Shown here: piece after piece, positions 19,922 through 28,272 of the stretch
Layout: the number at the start of each line of letters is the position of its first letter
How positions within the stretch are numbered: the stretch's first letter is position 1
Origin: Vibrio nigripulchritudo ATCC 27043
GTDB taxonomy: Bacteria; Pseudomonadota; Gammaproteobacteria; Enterobacterales; Vibrionaceae
Reading direction: 5' to 3'
Length of the DNA stretch: 35,691 bases
Assembly: GCF_000222685.1 (NCBI RefSeq)
Contig: NZ_AFWJ01000268.1
Coordinates: 1 to 35,691 of the forward strand
The notes under the pieces: model-generated
What the model saw: the letters and a program-made list of their open reading frames with translations, nothing else
What the model was told of the DNA's origin: nothing
Database searches by the model: none
Translations under genes and position numbers: made by a program

Positions 19922-21286
19922 ATGCATATTCATATTCTTGGAATCTGCGGGACTTTTATGGGTGGCGCAGCGGTTTTAGCACGTCAGCTAGGGCATAAAG
20001 TCACGGGGTGTGACGCCAATGTTTACCCTCCGATGAGCACTTTACTGGAGTCGCAGGGCATTGAAATTATCGAAGGGTTCGACCCTTCTCAATTGGAGCC
20101 GAAGCCTGATCTGGTGGTCGTTGGCAATGCAATGAGCCGTGGGAACCCCTGCGTAGAATATGTGCTGAACAATAATCTGAGATACACATCTGGTCCTCAA
20201 TGGCTGCAGGAATTTTTACTGCACGATCGCTGGGTGCTCGCAGTATCCGGTACTCATGGCAAAACCACCACTTCCAGCATGCTGACGTGGATTTTGGAAC
20301 ACTGCGGCTATCAGCCCGGTTTTCTGGTGGGCGGCGTATTGGGCAATTTTGGTGTTTCAGCCCGTTTGGGTGACAGTATGTTTTTTGTCGTCGAAGCCGA
20401 CGAATATGACAGCGCTTTTTTCGATAAACGTTCGAAGTTTGTCCACTATCACCCACGTACACTTGTGATGAACAATCTTGAATTCGATCATGCAGATATC
20501 TTCGATGACCTTGAAGCGATTAAGAAGCAGTTCCACCATTTGGTTCGTACCGTACCGGGGAACGGGCGCATTTTCTCACCCATTAACGATGATGCATTGC
20601 AGGATGTGTTGGAGCGTGGCTGCTGGAGTGAAAAAGAAACCAGCGGAGAAGGTGGTGACTGGAAAGCCGAGAAGGTCAAAATCGATGGCAGTGTGTTTGA
20701 TGTCTACTTCCAGGGCGCATTAGTCGGCAGAGTCAGTTGGGATTTGATAGGCGATCACAATGTGGATAACGCACTGATGGCGATAGCGACCGCAAGGCAC
20801 GTGGGTGTGACACCCGATTTAGCCTGTGAAGCACTGGGGCTGTTCGTTAATACCAAGCGCCGCTTAGAGCGAAAGGGGGAAGAAAATGGCGTCACAGTTT
20901 ATGATGACTTTGCTCACCACCCAACAGCCATTGAACTAACCTTAGAAGGTTTACGTAACAAAGTCGGTCAGCAGAAGATCATCGCTGTGCTCGAACCCCG
21001 TTCAAGCACAATGAAAATGGGCGTTCATAAAGAAACATTGGCAAATTCGCTTAAAAAAGCCGATTCCGTGTATCTTTTCCAGCCAGAAACCATTGAATGG
21101 TCGGTGGATGATGTTGCCAAGCAATGTTCACAACCTGCCTATACGTCCGACAGCATTGATGCTCTGGTATCCAGTGTTGTCGAAAAAGCCGAACCCGGTG
21201 ATCAGATATTGGTCATGAGTAATGGGGGCTTTGGTGGGATCCATGATAAATTACTCAACGCTCTGAAATACAAGAGCGAGAAGTAA
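19922..21286 (+). CDS. mpl: UDP-MurNAc:L-Ala-gamma-D-Glu-meso-DAP ligase (murein recycling)
   Basis: 454 residues (E. coli Mpl 457). It joins the recycled tripeptide to UDP-MurNAc using ATP in the cytosol. An N-terminal Rossmann-like domain (HILGICGTFMGGAAVLARQL) precedes the Mur-ligase P-loop SGTHGKTTT (109-117), and the central domain has VVEADEYDSAFFDKRSKF, typical of Mpl and MurC. The C-terminal domain carries YDDFAHHPTAI and EPRSSTMKMG. Residue wording in these motifs fits Mpl better than MurC. It is 24 bases ahead of ubiX, probably in one transcript. Confidence 0.95.
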   Translation: MHIHILGICGTFMGGAAVLARQLGHKVTGCDANVYPPMSTLLESQGIEIIEGFDPSQLEPKPDLVVVGNAMSRGNPCVEYVLNNNLRYTSGPQWLQEFLLHDRWVLAVSGTHGKTTTSSMLTWILEHCGYQPGFLVGGVLGNFGVSARLGDSMFFVVEADEYDSAFFDKRSKFVHYHPRTLVMNNLEFDHADIFDDLEAIKKQFHHLVRTVPGNGRIFSPINDDALQDVLERGCWSEKETSGEGGDWKAEKVKIDGSVFDVYFQGALVGRVSWDLIGDHNVDNALMAIATARHVGVTPDLACEALGLFVNTKRRLERKGEENGVTVYDDFAHHPTAIELTLEGLRNKVGQQKIIAVLEPRSSTMKMGVHKETLANSLKKADSVYLFQPETIEWSVDDVAKQCSQPAYTSDSIDALVSSVVEKAEPGDQILVMSNGGFGGIHDKLLNALKYKSEK

Positions 21287-21310
21287 TCAGAAATTCTCTA
21301 AGAAGTAAGA

Positions 21311-21934
21311 ATGAATCAAGAAAAGAAAACCATCACTTTGGCATTTACCGGAGCATCGGGGGCACCTTATGGTCTCCGTTTGCTGGAGTGCCTGTTAGCC
21401 GCAGATTACACCGTTTATCTGCTCATATCTTCCGCCGCGCGCGTTGTCATGGCAACAGAGCACGGTTTGAAGCTACCGGCATCGCCAGACGGTGCTAAAG
21501 AAAAGCTGGTGGAACATCTGGGGTGTGATACCGATAAACTAATAGTCTGTGGTAAAGAAGACTGGTTTTCTCCGGTGGCGTCAGGTTCGGCTGCGCCAAA
21601 ACAGATGGTGGTATGCCCGTGCAGTGCGGGCAGTGTCGCGGCCATCGCCCATGGCATGTCTGATAACCTGATTGAACGCGCCGCTGATGTCGTGATGAAA
21701 GAACGAGGTCAGCTGTTGTTGGTGGTGCGTGAAACGCCTTTCTCTACACTCCACCTGGAAAACATGCACAAGCTCTCTCAAATGGGTGTGACCATCATGC
21801 CAGCCGCACCGGGTTTTTATCACCAGCCAAACAGAATAGAGGATCTAGTTGATTTTATGGTTGCCCGCATTCTGGATCATCTAGGTGTGGAACAAGGCTT
21901 GGTTCCTCGCTGGGGTTATGATCAACGCGGCTAG
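21311..21934 (+). CDS. ubiX: UbiX flavin prenyltransferase
   Basis: 207 residues. It makes prenylated FMN from FMN and dimethylallyl phosphate, the cofactor of the UbiD decarboxylase in ubiquinone synthesis. The flavin-binding start [17 protein letters not shown] is at 10-26; [20 protein letters not shown] (about 92-111) and the C-terminal [20 protein letters not shown] (about 163-182) are family hallmarks. Length is normal for the family. It follows mpl by 24 bases and precedes the thiamine operon, from which it is separated by the riboswitch region. Confidence 0.93.
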   Translation: MNQEKKTITLAFTGASGAPYGLRLLECLLAADYTVYLLISSAARVVMATEHGLKLPASPDGAKEKLVEHLGCDTDKLIVCGKEDWFSPVASGSAAPKQMVVCPCSAGSVAAIAHGMSDNLIERAADVVMKERGQLLLVVRETPFSTLHLENMHKLSQMGVTIMPAAPGFYHQPNRIEDLVDFMVARILDHLGVEQGLVPRWGYDQRG

Positions 21935-22016
21935 TATCCCCAAGCATCATTAGCGAATTAGATATTAAAGCCATTTGCATATGGCTAAGTGGAAATAACG
22001 CGATACAATAAACCAA

Positions 22017-22135
22017 CTCTCATCGGGGTGCTGAATGTTTGGGCGCATAAAATGTTGTCCATCTTATGGCTGAGATAAACCTTTGGTTTGAACCCGTACA
22101 CCTGAACCAGATAATACTGGCGTAGGAATTGAGCG
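22017..22135 (+). promoter_or_regulatory. TPP (thiamine pyrophosphate) riboswitch, THI element
   Basis: All conserved blocks of the TPP aptamer are present in order: TCGGGGTGC (22023-22031), GGCTGAGA (22068-22075), AACCCGTA with ACCTGAACCAGATAATACTGG (broken over 22091-22120), and CGTAGGAATTGAG closing the P1 helix, where CTCA (22019-22022) pairs with TGAG (22130-22133). It lies in the 5' leader of thiBPQ and should turn the operon off when TPP is plentiful. Confidence 0.97.
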
Positions 22136-22185
22136 TGGAATTTTCCTCATCTCAACCCTGTGCCGCTCAACAACGGATAGGAGCG
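22129..22185 (+). promoter_or_regulatory. Expression platform of the thi riboswitch (SD-sequestering switch)
   Basis: GAGCG occurs twice: at the 3' side of P1 (22131-22135) and over the thiB ribosome binding site (22181-22185, part of AGGAG). The segment CGCTCAA (22164-22170) can pair over 7 bp with TTGAGCG (22129-22135), or its CGCTC can pair with the SD copy. Ligand-stabilised P1 would occupy the first partner and leave CGCTC to block the SD. This is inference from complementarity; no T-run terminator is present. Confidence 0.6.
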
Positions 22186-22189
22186 ACCA

Positions 22190-23182
22190 GTGAAATACGC
22201 ACTGACTACCGTAGCGCTCGCTACACTTGCTGCCACGCCGGCATTCGCCGATCAAAACACACTTACAGTTTACACGTATGACTCTTTCGCGGCGGACTGG
22301 GGACCGGGTCCAACAGTAGAAAAAGCGTTTGAAGCGAAATGTGGCTGTAACTTGGAATTTGTGGCACTTGACGATGGCGTGACCATTCTTAATCGTCTGC
22401 GCCTTGAAGGTAAAAACAGCAAAGCGGATATCGTTCTTGGGTTGGACAACAACCTGATGGCAGAAGCGAAACAGAGTGACTTGCTGGCAGAACATTCTGT
22501 AGATACCAGCACCGTTACCATCCCAGGTGGTTGGGATGACAGTACTTTTGTTCCATACGATTACGGTTACTTCGCCTTTGTGTACAACAAAGAGAAGCTG
22601 GCTAACCCACCGAAAAGCCTGAAAGAGCTGGTAGAAAAGCGTGATGATCTGAAGGTTATTTATCAGGATCCGCGTACTTCAACGCCGGGTCAGGGCCTGA
22701 TGCTTTGGATGAAGTCTGTGTACGGTGACAAAGTAAGTGATGCGTGGAAGCAACTGGCGAAGAAAACCGTCACTGTAACCAAAGGTTGGTCAGAAGCTTA
22801 CTCAATGTTCCTTGAAGGCGAATCGGACATGGTTCTGTCTTACACCACTTCACCGGCTTACCACTTGATCGCCGAGAACGATGCAAACTTCGCAGCAGCT
22901 AACTTTGCTGAAGGTCACTATGCGCAGGTTGAAGTAGCGGCAAAAGTGAAGAACAGCGCCAATCAAAAACTGGCGGATGAGTTTATGGCATTTATCCTGA
23001 GTGATGAATTCCAGTCTGCGATGCCAACAGGTAACTGGATGTACCCAGTGACGGATGTGGAACTGCCAAAAGGCTTCGAAACATTATCCCTGCCAGGCAA
23101 AGCATTGTTGTTCGAATCAGAAGAGGTGGCGCAAAACCGCAAAGCCTGGATTCGTGAATGGCAAAATGCCTTAACTTTCTAA
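22190..23182 (+). CDS. thiB: Thiamine ABC transporter periplasmic binding protein
   Basis: 330 residues from a GTG at 22190 with AGGAG six bases upstream. A clear signal peptide (KYALTTVALATLAATPAFA, cut before DQNTLTVYTY) sends it to the periplasm, where it binds thiamine and its phosphates and delivers them to ThiPQ. The mature start LTVYTYDSFAADWGPGP and the later YDYGYFAFVYNKEKL and PTGNWMYPV are typical of ThiB/TbpA. A short signal-like cysteine pair in KCGCNLEF may be a disulfide. It is first in the thiBPQ operon under the TPP riboswitch and is followed by a strong hairpin. Confidence 0.95.
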   Translation: MKYALTTVALATLAATPAFADQNTLTVYTYDSFAADWGPGPTVEKAFEAKCGCNLEFVALDDGVTILNRLRLEGKNSKADIVLGLDNNLMAEAKQSDLLAEHSVDTSTVTIPGGWDDSTFVPYDYGYFAFVYNKEKLANPPKSLKELVEKRDDLKVIYQDPRTSTPGQGLMLWMKSVYGDKVSDAWKQLAKKTVTVTKGWSEAYSMFLEGESDMVLSYTTSPAYHLIAENDANFAAANFAEGHYAQVEVAAKVKNSANQKLADEFMAFILSDEFQSAMPTGNWMYPVTDVELPKGFETLSLPGKALLFESEEVAQNRKAWIREWQNALTF

Positions 23183-23197
23183 GTTTTCAACAGACAA

Positions 23198-23222
23198 CAA
23201 GCCATGCATAATGCATGGCTTG
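23198..23222 (+). terminator. Hairpin between thiB and thiP, likely mRNA-stabilising or partial terminator
   Basis: A perfect 11-bp inverted repeat, CAAGCCATGCA (23198-23208) and TGCATGGCTTG (23212-23222), with a 3-base loop, starts 15 bases after the thiB stop. The following CTTCTATATG is not a real T-run. Such hairpins after binding-protein genes usually raise the level of the first cistron over the permease genes. Confidence 0.6.
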
Positions 23223-23249
23223 CTTCTATATGCTTAGGCTTTCTGCGTC

Positions 23250-24845
23250 GTGAACCAAAACGTACCCAAAGTAGGGATAGTTGTTGCCACCTTTATCCTG
23301 ATATTTGTAATGTCAGCTTTGTGGGCGTTGCTTTCTCATTCACCCTCACTCAATCTTTTGCAAATCTGGACCGACCCCTACTATCGTCACGTTACGGAAT
23401 TCAGCTTCTATCAGGCGTTGCTGTCTACCTTATTTAGCGTTGGTCTGGCGATTCCCGTTGCGCATTCTCTGTCTTACCGGCAGTTCCCGGGGCGTAGTTT
23501 ATTATTGAAGCTATTTGCCAGCACACTGGTGCTGCCTGTACTGGTGGGGGTGTTTGGTCTTTTAGCCATTTATGGAAACAGCGGTTTACTGGCGGATGGA
23601 TTGAAAGCGTTAGGCGCTGAGCTGCCGTTCTCTATCTACGGTCTTAACGGCATTCTACTGGCGCATGTGTTCTTTAACCTTCCTTATGCTGCAAGACTAC
23701 TACTTCAATCTCTGGAAAGTATTCCACCTGAACAGCACAAGTTATGTGCGCATTTGGGAATGTCGCGATGGAACAAATTTCTCTGGGTAGAATTGCCACG
23801 TCTTAAAGCCCAGCTTCCTCAAGTGAGCGGGCTGGTCTTCATGCTGTGTTTCACCAGTTTTGCCACGGTAATGGCACTGGGAGGTGGTCCTAAATCGACG
23901 ACCATAGAGCTGGCGATCTATCAGGCAATAAAGTTTGATTTTGATTTACAAACGGGTGCCTTGCTTGCCATGTGGCAAATGCTATTGTGTGGTGTGCTAG
24001 CCATCAGTATTCAGAAGCTCTCTAAACCTGTGTCTGTATCGGCTGGCAGCATGAAACCCATCTCCAAGTACACCGATTCGGCATCGGCAAGGATATGGGA
24101 CGGGCTGTGGATAGGCGGAGTTTTACTCTTGGTTCTGCCACCATTGGGTATGGTGGTACTCAGCGGTTTAAACAACAAGATTCTGACTACGCTGGGTGAT
24201 GAACGATTCTGGAATGCGTTGTCTGCGTCTTTGCAAGTGGCGGGGATCTCAAGCCTACTCGCATTGCTTCTGGGGACAGCCATTCTCTCAACCAGCCGAA
24301 TCTGGCGTTTAAAGCGACAAGCTTTTAAGGCGGATAAAATCGAGCTGGCAGGCACCATTATTCTGGTGACACCCGGGCTGGTGATCAGTACCGGATTATT
24401 CTTGCTACTTCGAGATATCGCCGACGTATTCGCGATGGCATTCTGGATTGTGGTGGCAGTCAACTGTTTGATGGCTCTGCCATATGTCATCAAAACGCTT
24501 TCCCTGCCCATGTTTCAACTGGTTCAGCAATATCAATACCTGTCGGCATCCTTAGGGATAAAAGGCTGGAATCACCTTAGGCTAATGGAATGGCGAGCAC
24601 TTCGAAAACCATTCGCATACGCCTTTTCTATCAGCTTTATGATGTCGATGGGCGATCTCAGTGCCATTGCGCTGTTTGGCAGTCAGGAATTCCGGACGCT
24701 GCCTTTGTATCTATTCCAACTGCTTGGCAGTTATCAGATGGAGGCGGCGGCTGTGGTGTCACTTTGCCTGCTTCTGCTCAGTGTGCTGAGTTTTTCCCTG
24801 ATCGAACTTCTATTCAAACCGAGAAAGACCCATGACCATTCTTAA
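23250..24845 (+). CDS. thiP: Thiamine ABC transporter permease
   Basis: 531 residues, the length expected for a fused ThiP with two BPD-type permease halves. About twelve hydrophobic segments can be picked out; each half contains an EAA-like loop (first half LCAHLGMSRWNKFLWVELPR, second half LSASLGIKGWNHLRLMEWRA) that contacts the ATPase. It sits in the inner membrane and moves thiamine handed over by ThiB. The start GTG at 23250 has only a weak, distant AGG; the next internal Met would remove part of the first membrane helix, so the GTG is kept. It overlaps thiQ by 14 bases. Confidence 0.93.
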   Translation: MNQNVPKVGIVVATFILIFVMSALWALLSHSPSLNLLQIWTDPYYRHVTEFSFYQALLSTLFSVGLAIPVAHSLSYRQFPGRSLLLKLFASTLVLPVLVGVFGLLAIYGNSGLLADGLKALGAELPFSIYGLNGILLAHVFFNLPYAARLLLQSLESIPPEQHKLCAHLGMSRWNKFLWVELPRLKAQLPQVSGLVFMLCFTSFATVMALGGGPKSTTIELAIYQAIKFDFDLQTGALLAMWQMLLCGVLAISIQKLSKPVSVSAGSMKPISKYTDSASARIWDGLWIGGVLLLVLPPLGMVVLSGLNNKILTTLGDERFWNALSASLQVAGISSLLALLLGTAILSTSRIWRLKRQAFKADKIELAGTIILVTPGLVISTGLFLLLRDIADVFAMAFWIVVAVNCLMALPYVIKTLSLPMFQLVQQYQYLSASLGIKGWNHLRLMEWRALRKPFAYAFSISFMMSMGDLSAIALFGSQEFRTLPLYLFQLLGSYQMEAAAVVSLCLLLLSVLSFSLIELLFKPRKTHDHS

Positions 24846-25542
24846 ACTTCATGACGTGCGATACCGTTACAACAACGAGTCTTTTCAATTCAATTTGGAA
24901 GTGGAAGAAGGGGATATCCTTGCTTTGATGGGACCGAGTGGTGCAGGGAAATCGACATTGCTGGCACTTGTGGCAGGCTTTATTCAGCCTCAGGGTGGAG
25001 AGATCTTAGTCTCGGGTCAGTCGGTGGTTGGGCGTGCACCTCACCAAATTCCACTTTCCATGCTGTTTCAGGAAAACAACTTATTCGCCCACCTATCTGT
25101 GCGGGAAAATATTGGTCTCGGTATAGAGCCTGGCTTAAAACTCAGCTCCGCTGAAAAGCAAAAAGTCGAAGATGCCGCGCGTATGGTTGGGATTCATGAT
25201 TATCTGGATCGATTGCCGGAGCAACTCTCTGGCGGGCAAAAGCAGCGGGTGGCTCTGGCGCGATGTTTTGTCCAGCCTCACGGTATCTGGCTGCTTGATG
25301 AGCCTTTTTCTGCTCTCGACCCTGTTATTAGGGAGGAGATGCTGGCATTGGTGCAGAGCTTGGCAAAAGAGCGAGGCATCGCCGTTGTGATGGTGACACA
25401 CCACATCAGCGACGCTAAAGCGATAGCCACAAAGTTTGCGTTTATGTCTCGAGGACAGGTTCAGGAAACACTGCCAGTGTCGGAGCTGGTGTCGACTGGT
25501 TCAAATCATGAACTGGCAGCGTTTGTTCGGGCGGGTGAATAA
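24832..25542 (+). CDS. thiQ: Thiamine ABC transporter ATP-binding protein
   Basis: 236 residues. Walker A GPSGAGKST (34-42), Q-loop LFQENNLF (about 78-85), signature LSGGQKQRV (132-140) and Walker B WLLDEPFSALD (153-163) plus the switch histidine in MVTHHISDA are all present, so the ATPase is intact. It powers ThiP. The start lies within the end of thiP (14-base overlap), indicating coupled translation. The stop is one base from the stop of the convergent DUF2170 gene. Confidence 0.95.
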   Translation: MTILKLHDVRYRYNNESFQFNLEVEEGDILALMGPSGAGKSTLLALVAGFIQPQGGEILVSGQSVVGRAPHQIPLSMLFQENNLFAHLSVRENIGLGIEPGLKLSSAEKQKVEDAARMVGIHDYLDRLPEQLSGGQKQRVALARCFVQPHGIWLLDEPFSALDPVIREEMLALVQSLAKERGIAVVMVTHHISDAKAIATKFAFMSRGQVQETLPVSELVSTGSNHELAAFVRAGE

Positions 25543-25543
25543 C

Positions 25544-25942
25544 TTAATACGCCAGATGATGGTTATACATGTCGATAAAGGTTTCGGCATTTCGGAACAG
25601 AGTGGCAATCTCAATGATTATGCTCTTGTCTTTTGCCTGAGATGAGAGTGCGCCGTAAGCCACATAGTAATTCACTTCATCAACTCGGTTGACGCCAATA
25701 TTAGTCAGCGGGATCAGCTTGTGAGTCTGTAAGATCTCTCGGTTTAAGGCATCCACATCGTGGACGTTTTGTTCGGGGAATAAAATACTTTCTACTACGA
25801 TTTGTTGCTCTGACACTGTTAAATATGCAATCAGGCTATCTTCACTATTGTTGATGATGAGTGTGCCTGAATCTACCGAATCGACTTCCCAACCTCGTCG
25901 TGAGTCGATTAATGCCTGTAGATCCTTTAACGTCCATGACAC
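25544..25942 (-). CDS. DUF2170 (YjfI-like) family protein
   Basis: 132 residues, soluble, no signal peptide. The start MSWTLKDLQALID and the alternating beta pattern with SLIAYLTVSEQQIVVESILFP fit the DUF2170/YjfI family of about 130 residues, found near PspA-like phage-shock genes in other Gammaproteobacteria; no such genes are adjacent here. The molecular function is unknown. The ATG at 25942 has only a distant GGAA upstream. It is convergent with thiQ with one base between the stops and no visible intrinsic terminator for either. Confidence 0.7.
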   Translation of the reverse strand: MSWTLKDLQALIDSRRGWEVDSVDSGTLIINNSEDSLIAYLTVSEQQIVVESILFPEQNVHDVDALNREILQTHKLIPLTNIGVNRVDEVNYYVAYGALSSQAKDKSIIIEIATLFRNAETFIDMYNHHLAY

Positions 25943-26320
25943 AATTTAATTCCTTTTAAATCAGTAAGTAAGGGCAGTGAGTATAGTGATTAAAATCGAT
26001 TGGGCAACACGTTGTTTCTTCTCTTTTTAATCGTTGGAAGGCGTTATTGTGGTAAATGTATCAATATATCTTGTTGTAATTTAATCACTATATTTGCATA
26101 AACGTTAGAAATTGTAGTTTTAGCCTAAGCGCACTTTTTTATGACAAGAGAAATATTTGGGATAAACATCACCTTTGATGTGATTTTAGATTGATCTTGT
26201 GAAGGGAATATAAACTTTTCTATTATTTATCTAATCAATAATTCCTGATTTTAAATTAGAAAACCCCTCATAACTACTTTCATAGATACCATCATTATTT
26301 CTGATTACGAATGTTTAAAA

Positions 26321-26351
26321 TTAATTTATTTTGAATAACAAAATAAATTAA
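26321..26351. repeat. Perfect 13-bp AT-rich inverted repeat upstream of chbB
   Basis: TTAATTTATTTTG (26321-26333) and CAAAATAAATTAA (26339-26351) are exact reverse complements around AATAA. It lies about 130 bases before chbB, upstream of the putative operator. It could be a regulator site or a cruciform-prone element; the AT-richness lowers its weight. Confidence 0.7.
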
Positions 26352-26405
26352 CAAGGTAATTCTATCGCTTTTATTTATTAAACTGAGAGGCCGTTCACGC
26401 GAAAT

Positions 26406-26417
26406 GCAACCGGTTGC
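26406..26417. promoter_or_regulatory. Putative LacI-family operator of the chb operon
   Basis: The perfect palindrome GCAACCGGTTGC has the central CG and half-site layout of LacI/GalR-family operators. It lies 68 bases before the chbB start and was not noticed elsewhere in the window. The LacI-family gene at 30789 downstream of the operon is the natural candidate to bind it. Confidence 0.65.
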
Positions 26418-26432
26418 GCTTTTTTGTTTAAG

Positions 26433-26452
26433 CTCTATTTGATAGAGTTTTT
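26433..26452 (+). terminator. Short terminator-like hairpin in the chbB leader
   Basis: CTCTAT (26433-26438) and ATAGAG (26442-26447) with a 3-base loop are followed by five T. The stem is short and AT-rich, so any termination would be weak; it could be an attenuator. Confidence 0.3.
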
Positions 26453-26484
26453 GTAGTTCATTATTTGATCAACTGGAGTGGGTT

Positions 26485-26790
26485 ATGAAAAGGATATTGC
26501 TTTGCTGCAGCGCAGGTATGTCAACCAGTATGCTGGTGAAGAAAATGCAAGAAGCGGCTGATAAACAAGGGCTTGAGTGCAAGATAGATGCGCTTTCTGT
26601 GAGCGCGTTTGAAGACGCAGTTTCTAACTATGATGTCTGTTTACTCGGACCACAGGTTCGTTTTCAACTAGAAGAAATGAAGAAAGTGACCGATCGCATT
26701 GGAATCAATATTGCGGCGATACCTCCGCAGACATATGGAATGATGAAAGGCGATGCCGTGCTAAAACAAGCACTGGAATTAATTAAGTAA
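26485..26790 (+). CDS. chbB: PTS IIB component, lactose/cellobiose (chitobiose) family
   Basis: 101 residues, normal for a free-standing IIB of this family. The phospho-acceptor is Cys8 in LLCCSAGMSTSMLV, where C-SAGMST is the family motif. It takes phosphate from the IIA (28273) and passes it to the sugar entering through IIC (26878). The start ATG has GGAG seven bases upstream. It is first in chbB-chbC-chbA-chbF-chbG; a gap of 87 bases with a hairpin precedes chbC. Confidence 0.92.
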   Translation: MKRILLCCSAGMSTSMLVKKMQEAADKQGLECKIDALSVSAFEDAVSNYDVCLLGPQVRFQLEEMKKVTDRIGINIAAIPPQTYGMMKGDAVLKQALELIK

Positions 26791-26812
26791 ATAAAATAGT
26801 TAAATATTAATA

Positions 26813-26854
26813 AAGAACTCCTGATTAATTTTAATTAATTGGGCAGGGGTTCTT
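26813..26854 (+). repeat. Hairpin between chbB and chbC
   Basis: AAGAACTCC (26813-26821) pairs with GGGGTTCTT (26846-26854), one G-T pair, and the inner ATTAATT/AATTAAT can extend it. There is no T-run, so it more likely affects mRNA processing or stability than termination. Confidence 0.55.
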
Positions 26855-26877
26855 ATACCTAAAATAAAGGTCTAATC

Positions 26878-28212
26878 ATGAAAATATATGATGCGATGAT
26901 GCGAGTCGTAGAGCAACATATTGCTCCTTTAGCGGCGAAAGTCGGGGCTCAGAGACATGTTCGGGCAATGCGTGACGGCTTTATCGTGGCGATGCCATTT
27001 ATTATTGTCGGCAGTTTTGTTTTGATATTTGCGTTTCCACCTTTCGATCAGGATACCACTAATGCGTTTGGTCGAGCGTGGATAGATTTTGCCACAACCC
27101 ATTTCGATACCATTATGATGCCGCACTTTATGTCGATGGCATTAATGGGGCTTTTTGTCTCCATGGGCGTAGCCTATAGCCTAGCGAAATCATACGGCAT
27201 GGACGGCATTACCAGTGCAGCATTGGCACTCATGTCATTTCTGCTCGTTGCGTCTCCCGCCAGCGAAGGGGCACTGTCGATGCAGTTCTTAGGGGGAACA
27301 GGGGTCTTTACTGCGGTGCTGTCTGGTTTCTTTGCGGTTGAACTCTACCGAGTCATGAAGAAATACAACATCACAATCCGAATGCCTGAACAGGTTCCTC
27401 CTGCAATCCAGCGTTCTTTTGAAGTGCTTTTGCCTGTGGTTGCAGTTTTCATCACCTTGTATCCACTGAGTATCTGGCTTCAGACCCAACATGACATGCT
27501 GATACCACAAGCCATCATGGAGGCATTCAAACCTCTGGTCAGTGCATCTAATACTCTGCCCGCCATCATTGGTGCCTTGCTTCTTTGTCAGTTGCTCTGG
27601 TTTGCCGGTATTCACGGTGCAGCCATTGTAGTTGGCTTGTTAGGTCCTATTTTCTTAACCAACCTTACCGTCAATATTGAAGCGTTTGTTGCGGGTGAAG
27701 AAGTACCAAATATCTTTACGCAGCCGTTCTGGGATTTCTACATCTTCATTGGCGGGTCCGGAGCCACACTTGCTCTGGTGGCGTTAATGTCTTTCAGCCG
27801 CTCGGCACACCTGAAAAGTTTAGGGCGCATGAGTGCGGTCCCTGGTTTCTTCCAAATCAATGAGCCAGTGATTTTCGGAAGCCCGATCGTCATGAACCCA
27901 ACTCTGTTTTTGCCGTTCGTCTTCGTTCCTATCATCAATGCAACAGTGGCGTACTTTGCCGTTCACACCGGATTCGTGGGAATGGGGATCGCGACCATGC
28001 CGTGGACGACGCCTGCCATCATCGGGGCATCGTGGGGGGCAGGCTGGACACTGTCGCCAGTGCTGTTGGTTGTCTTGCTGTTTGTGATGGATCTATTCCT
28101 TTATTACCCATTCTTCAAAATTTTTGAGCGCGAGCTGCTCGCCGAAGAAAAACAGTCGGAAGAAAGTGAACAGCAAACGTCACCTGCCACTGGTGAAGGC
28201 GTGACGGCATAA
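26878..28212 (+). CDS. chbC: PTS IIC permease, lactose/cellobiose (chitobiose) family
   Basis: 444 residues with about ten membrane segments. It is the sugar channel of the inner membrane. The N-terminal RDGFIVAMPFIIVGSFVLIF and the later FFQINEPVIFGSPIVMNP (about 321-338), with the invariant NEPVIFG of the IIC lactose/cellobiose family, are clear. A hydrophilic tail rich in E, Q and S (about 420-444) is cytosolic. RBS is AAAGG upstream of the ATG at 26878. It could import chitobiose, cellobiose or (GlcN)2; the sequence does not settle which. Confidence 0.92.
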   Translation: MKIYDAMMRVVEQHIAPLAAKVGAQRHVRAMRDGFIVAMPFIIVGSFVLIFAFPPFDQDTTNAFGRAWIDFATTHFDTIMMPHFMSMALMGLFVSMGVAYSLAKSYGMDGITSAALALMSFLLVASPASEGALSMQFLGGTGVFTAVLSGFFAVELYRVMKKYNITIRMPEQVPPAIQRSFEVLLPVVAVFITLYPLSIWLQTQHDMLIPQAIMEAFKPLVSASNTLPAIIGALLLCQLLWFAGIHGAAIVVGLLGPIFLTNLTVNIEAFVAGEEVPNIFTQPFWDFYIFIGGSGATLALVALMSFSRSAHLKSLGRMSAVPGFFQINEPVIFGSPIVMNPTLFLPFVFVPIINATVAYFAVHTGFVGMGIATMPWTTPAIIGASWGAGWTLSPVLLVVLLFVMDLFLYYPFFKIFERELLAEEKQSEESEQQTSPATGEGVTA

Positions 28213-28228
28213 ACCTCAATATTTTATC

Positions 28229-28249
28229 GCCCAGCTGCGTTGGCTGGGC
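28229..28249 (+). repeat. Hairpin between chbC and chbA
   Basis: GCCCAGC (28229-28235) and GCTGGGC (28243-28249) form a perfect 7-bp stem with a 7-base loop in the 60-base gap before chbA. There is no T-run. Confidence 0.55.
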
Positions 28250-28272
28250 TTGCTCAAGAATTGGAGAGAACC

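Larger units (their letters stand above)
25943..26484. promoter_or_regulatory. Long AT-rich leader region upstream of the chb operon
   Basis: 542 bases without a gene. It should hold the promoter of the minus-strand DUF2170 gene and of chbB. Three structures near its right end are listed separately: an AT-rich inverted repeat, a LacI-type palindrome and a small terminator-like hairpin. A possible chbB promoter has TTGCGC (26414-26419) overlapping the palindrome and TATTTG (26436-26441) with a 16-base spacer; it is a poor match. No convincing CRP site was found by eye. Confidence 0.5.

Noticed and set aside
26170-26200. CRP site upstream of chbB (ATCAC / GTGAT near 26169-26185)
   Set aside because: The half-sites face the wrong way and spacing does not fit TGTGA-N6-TCACA.
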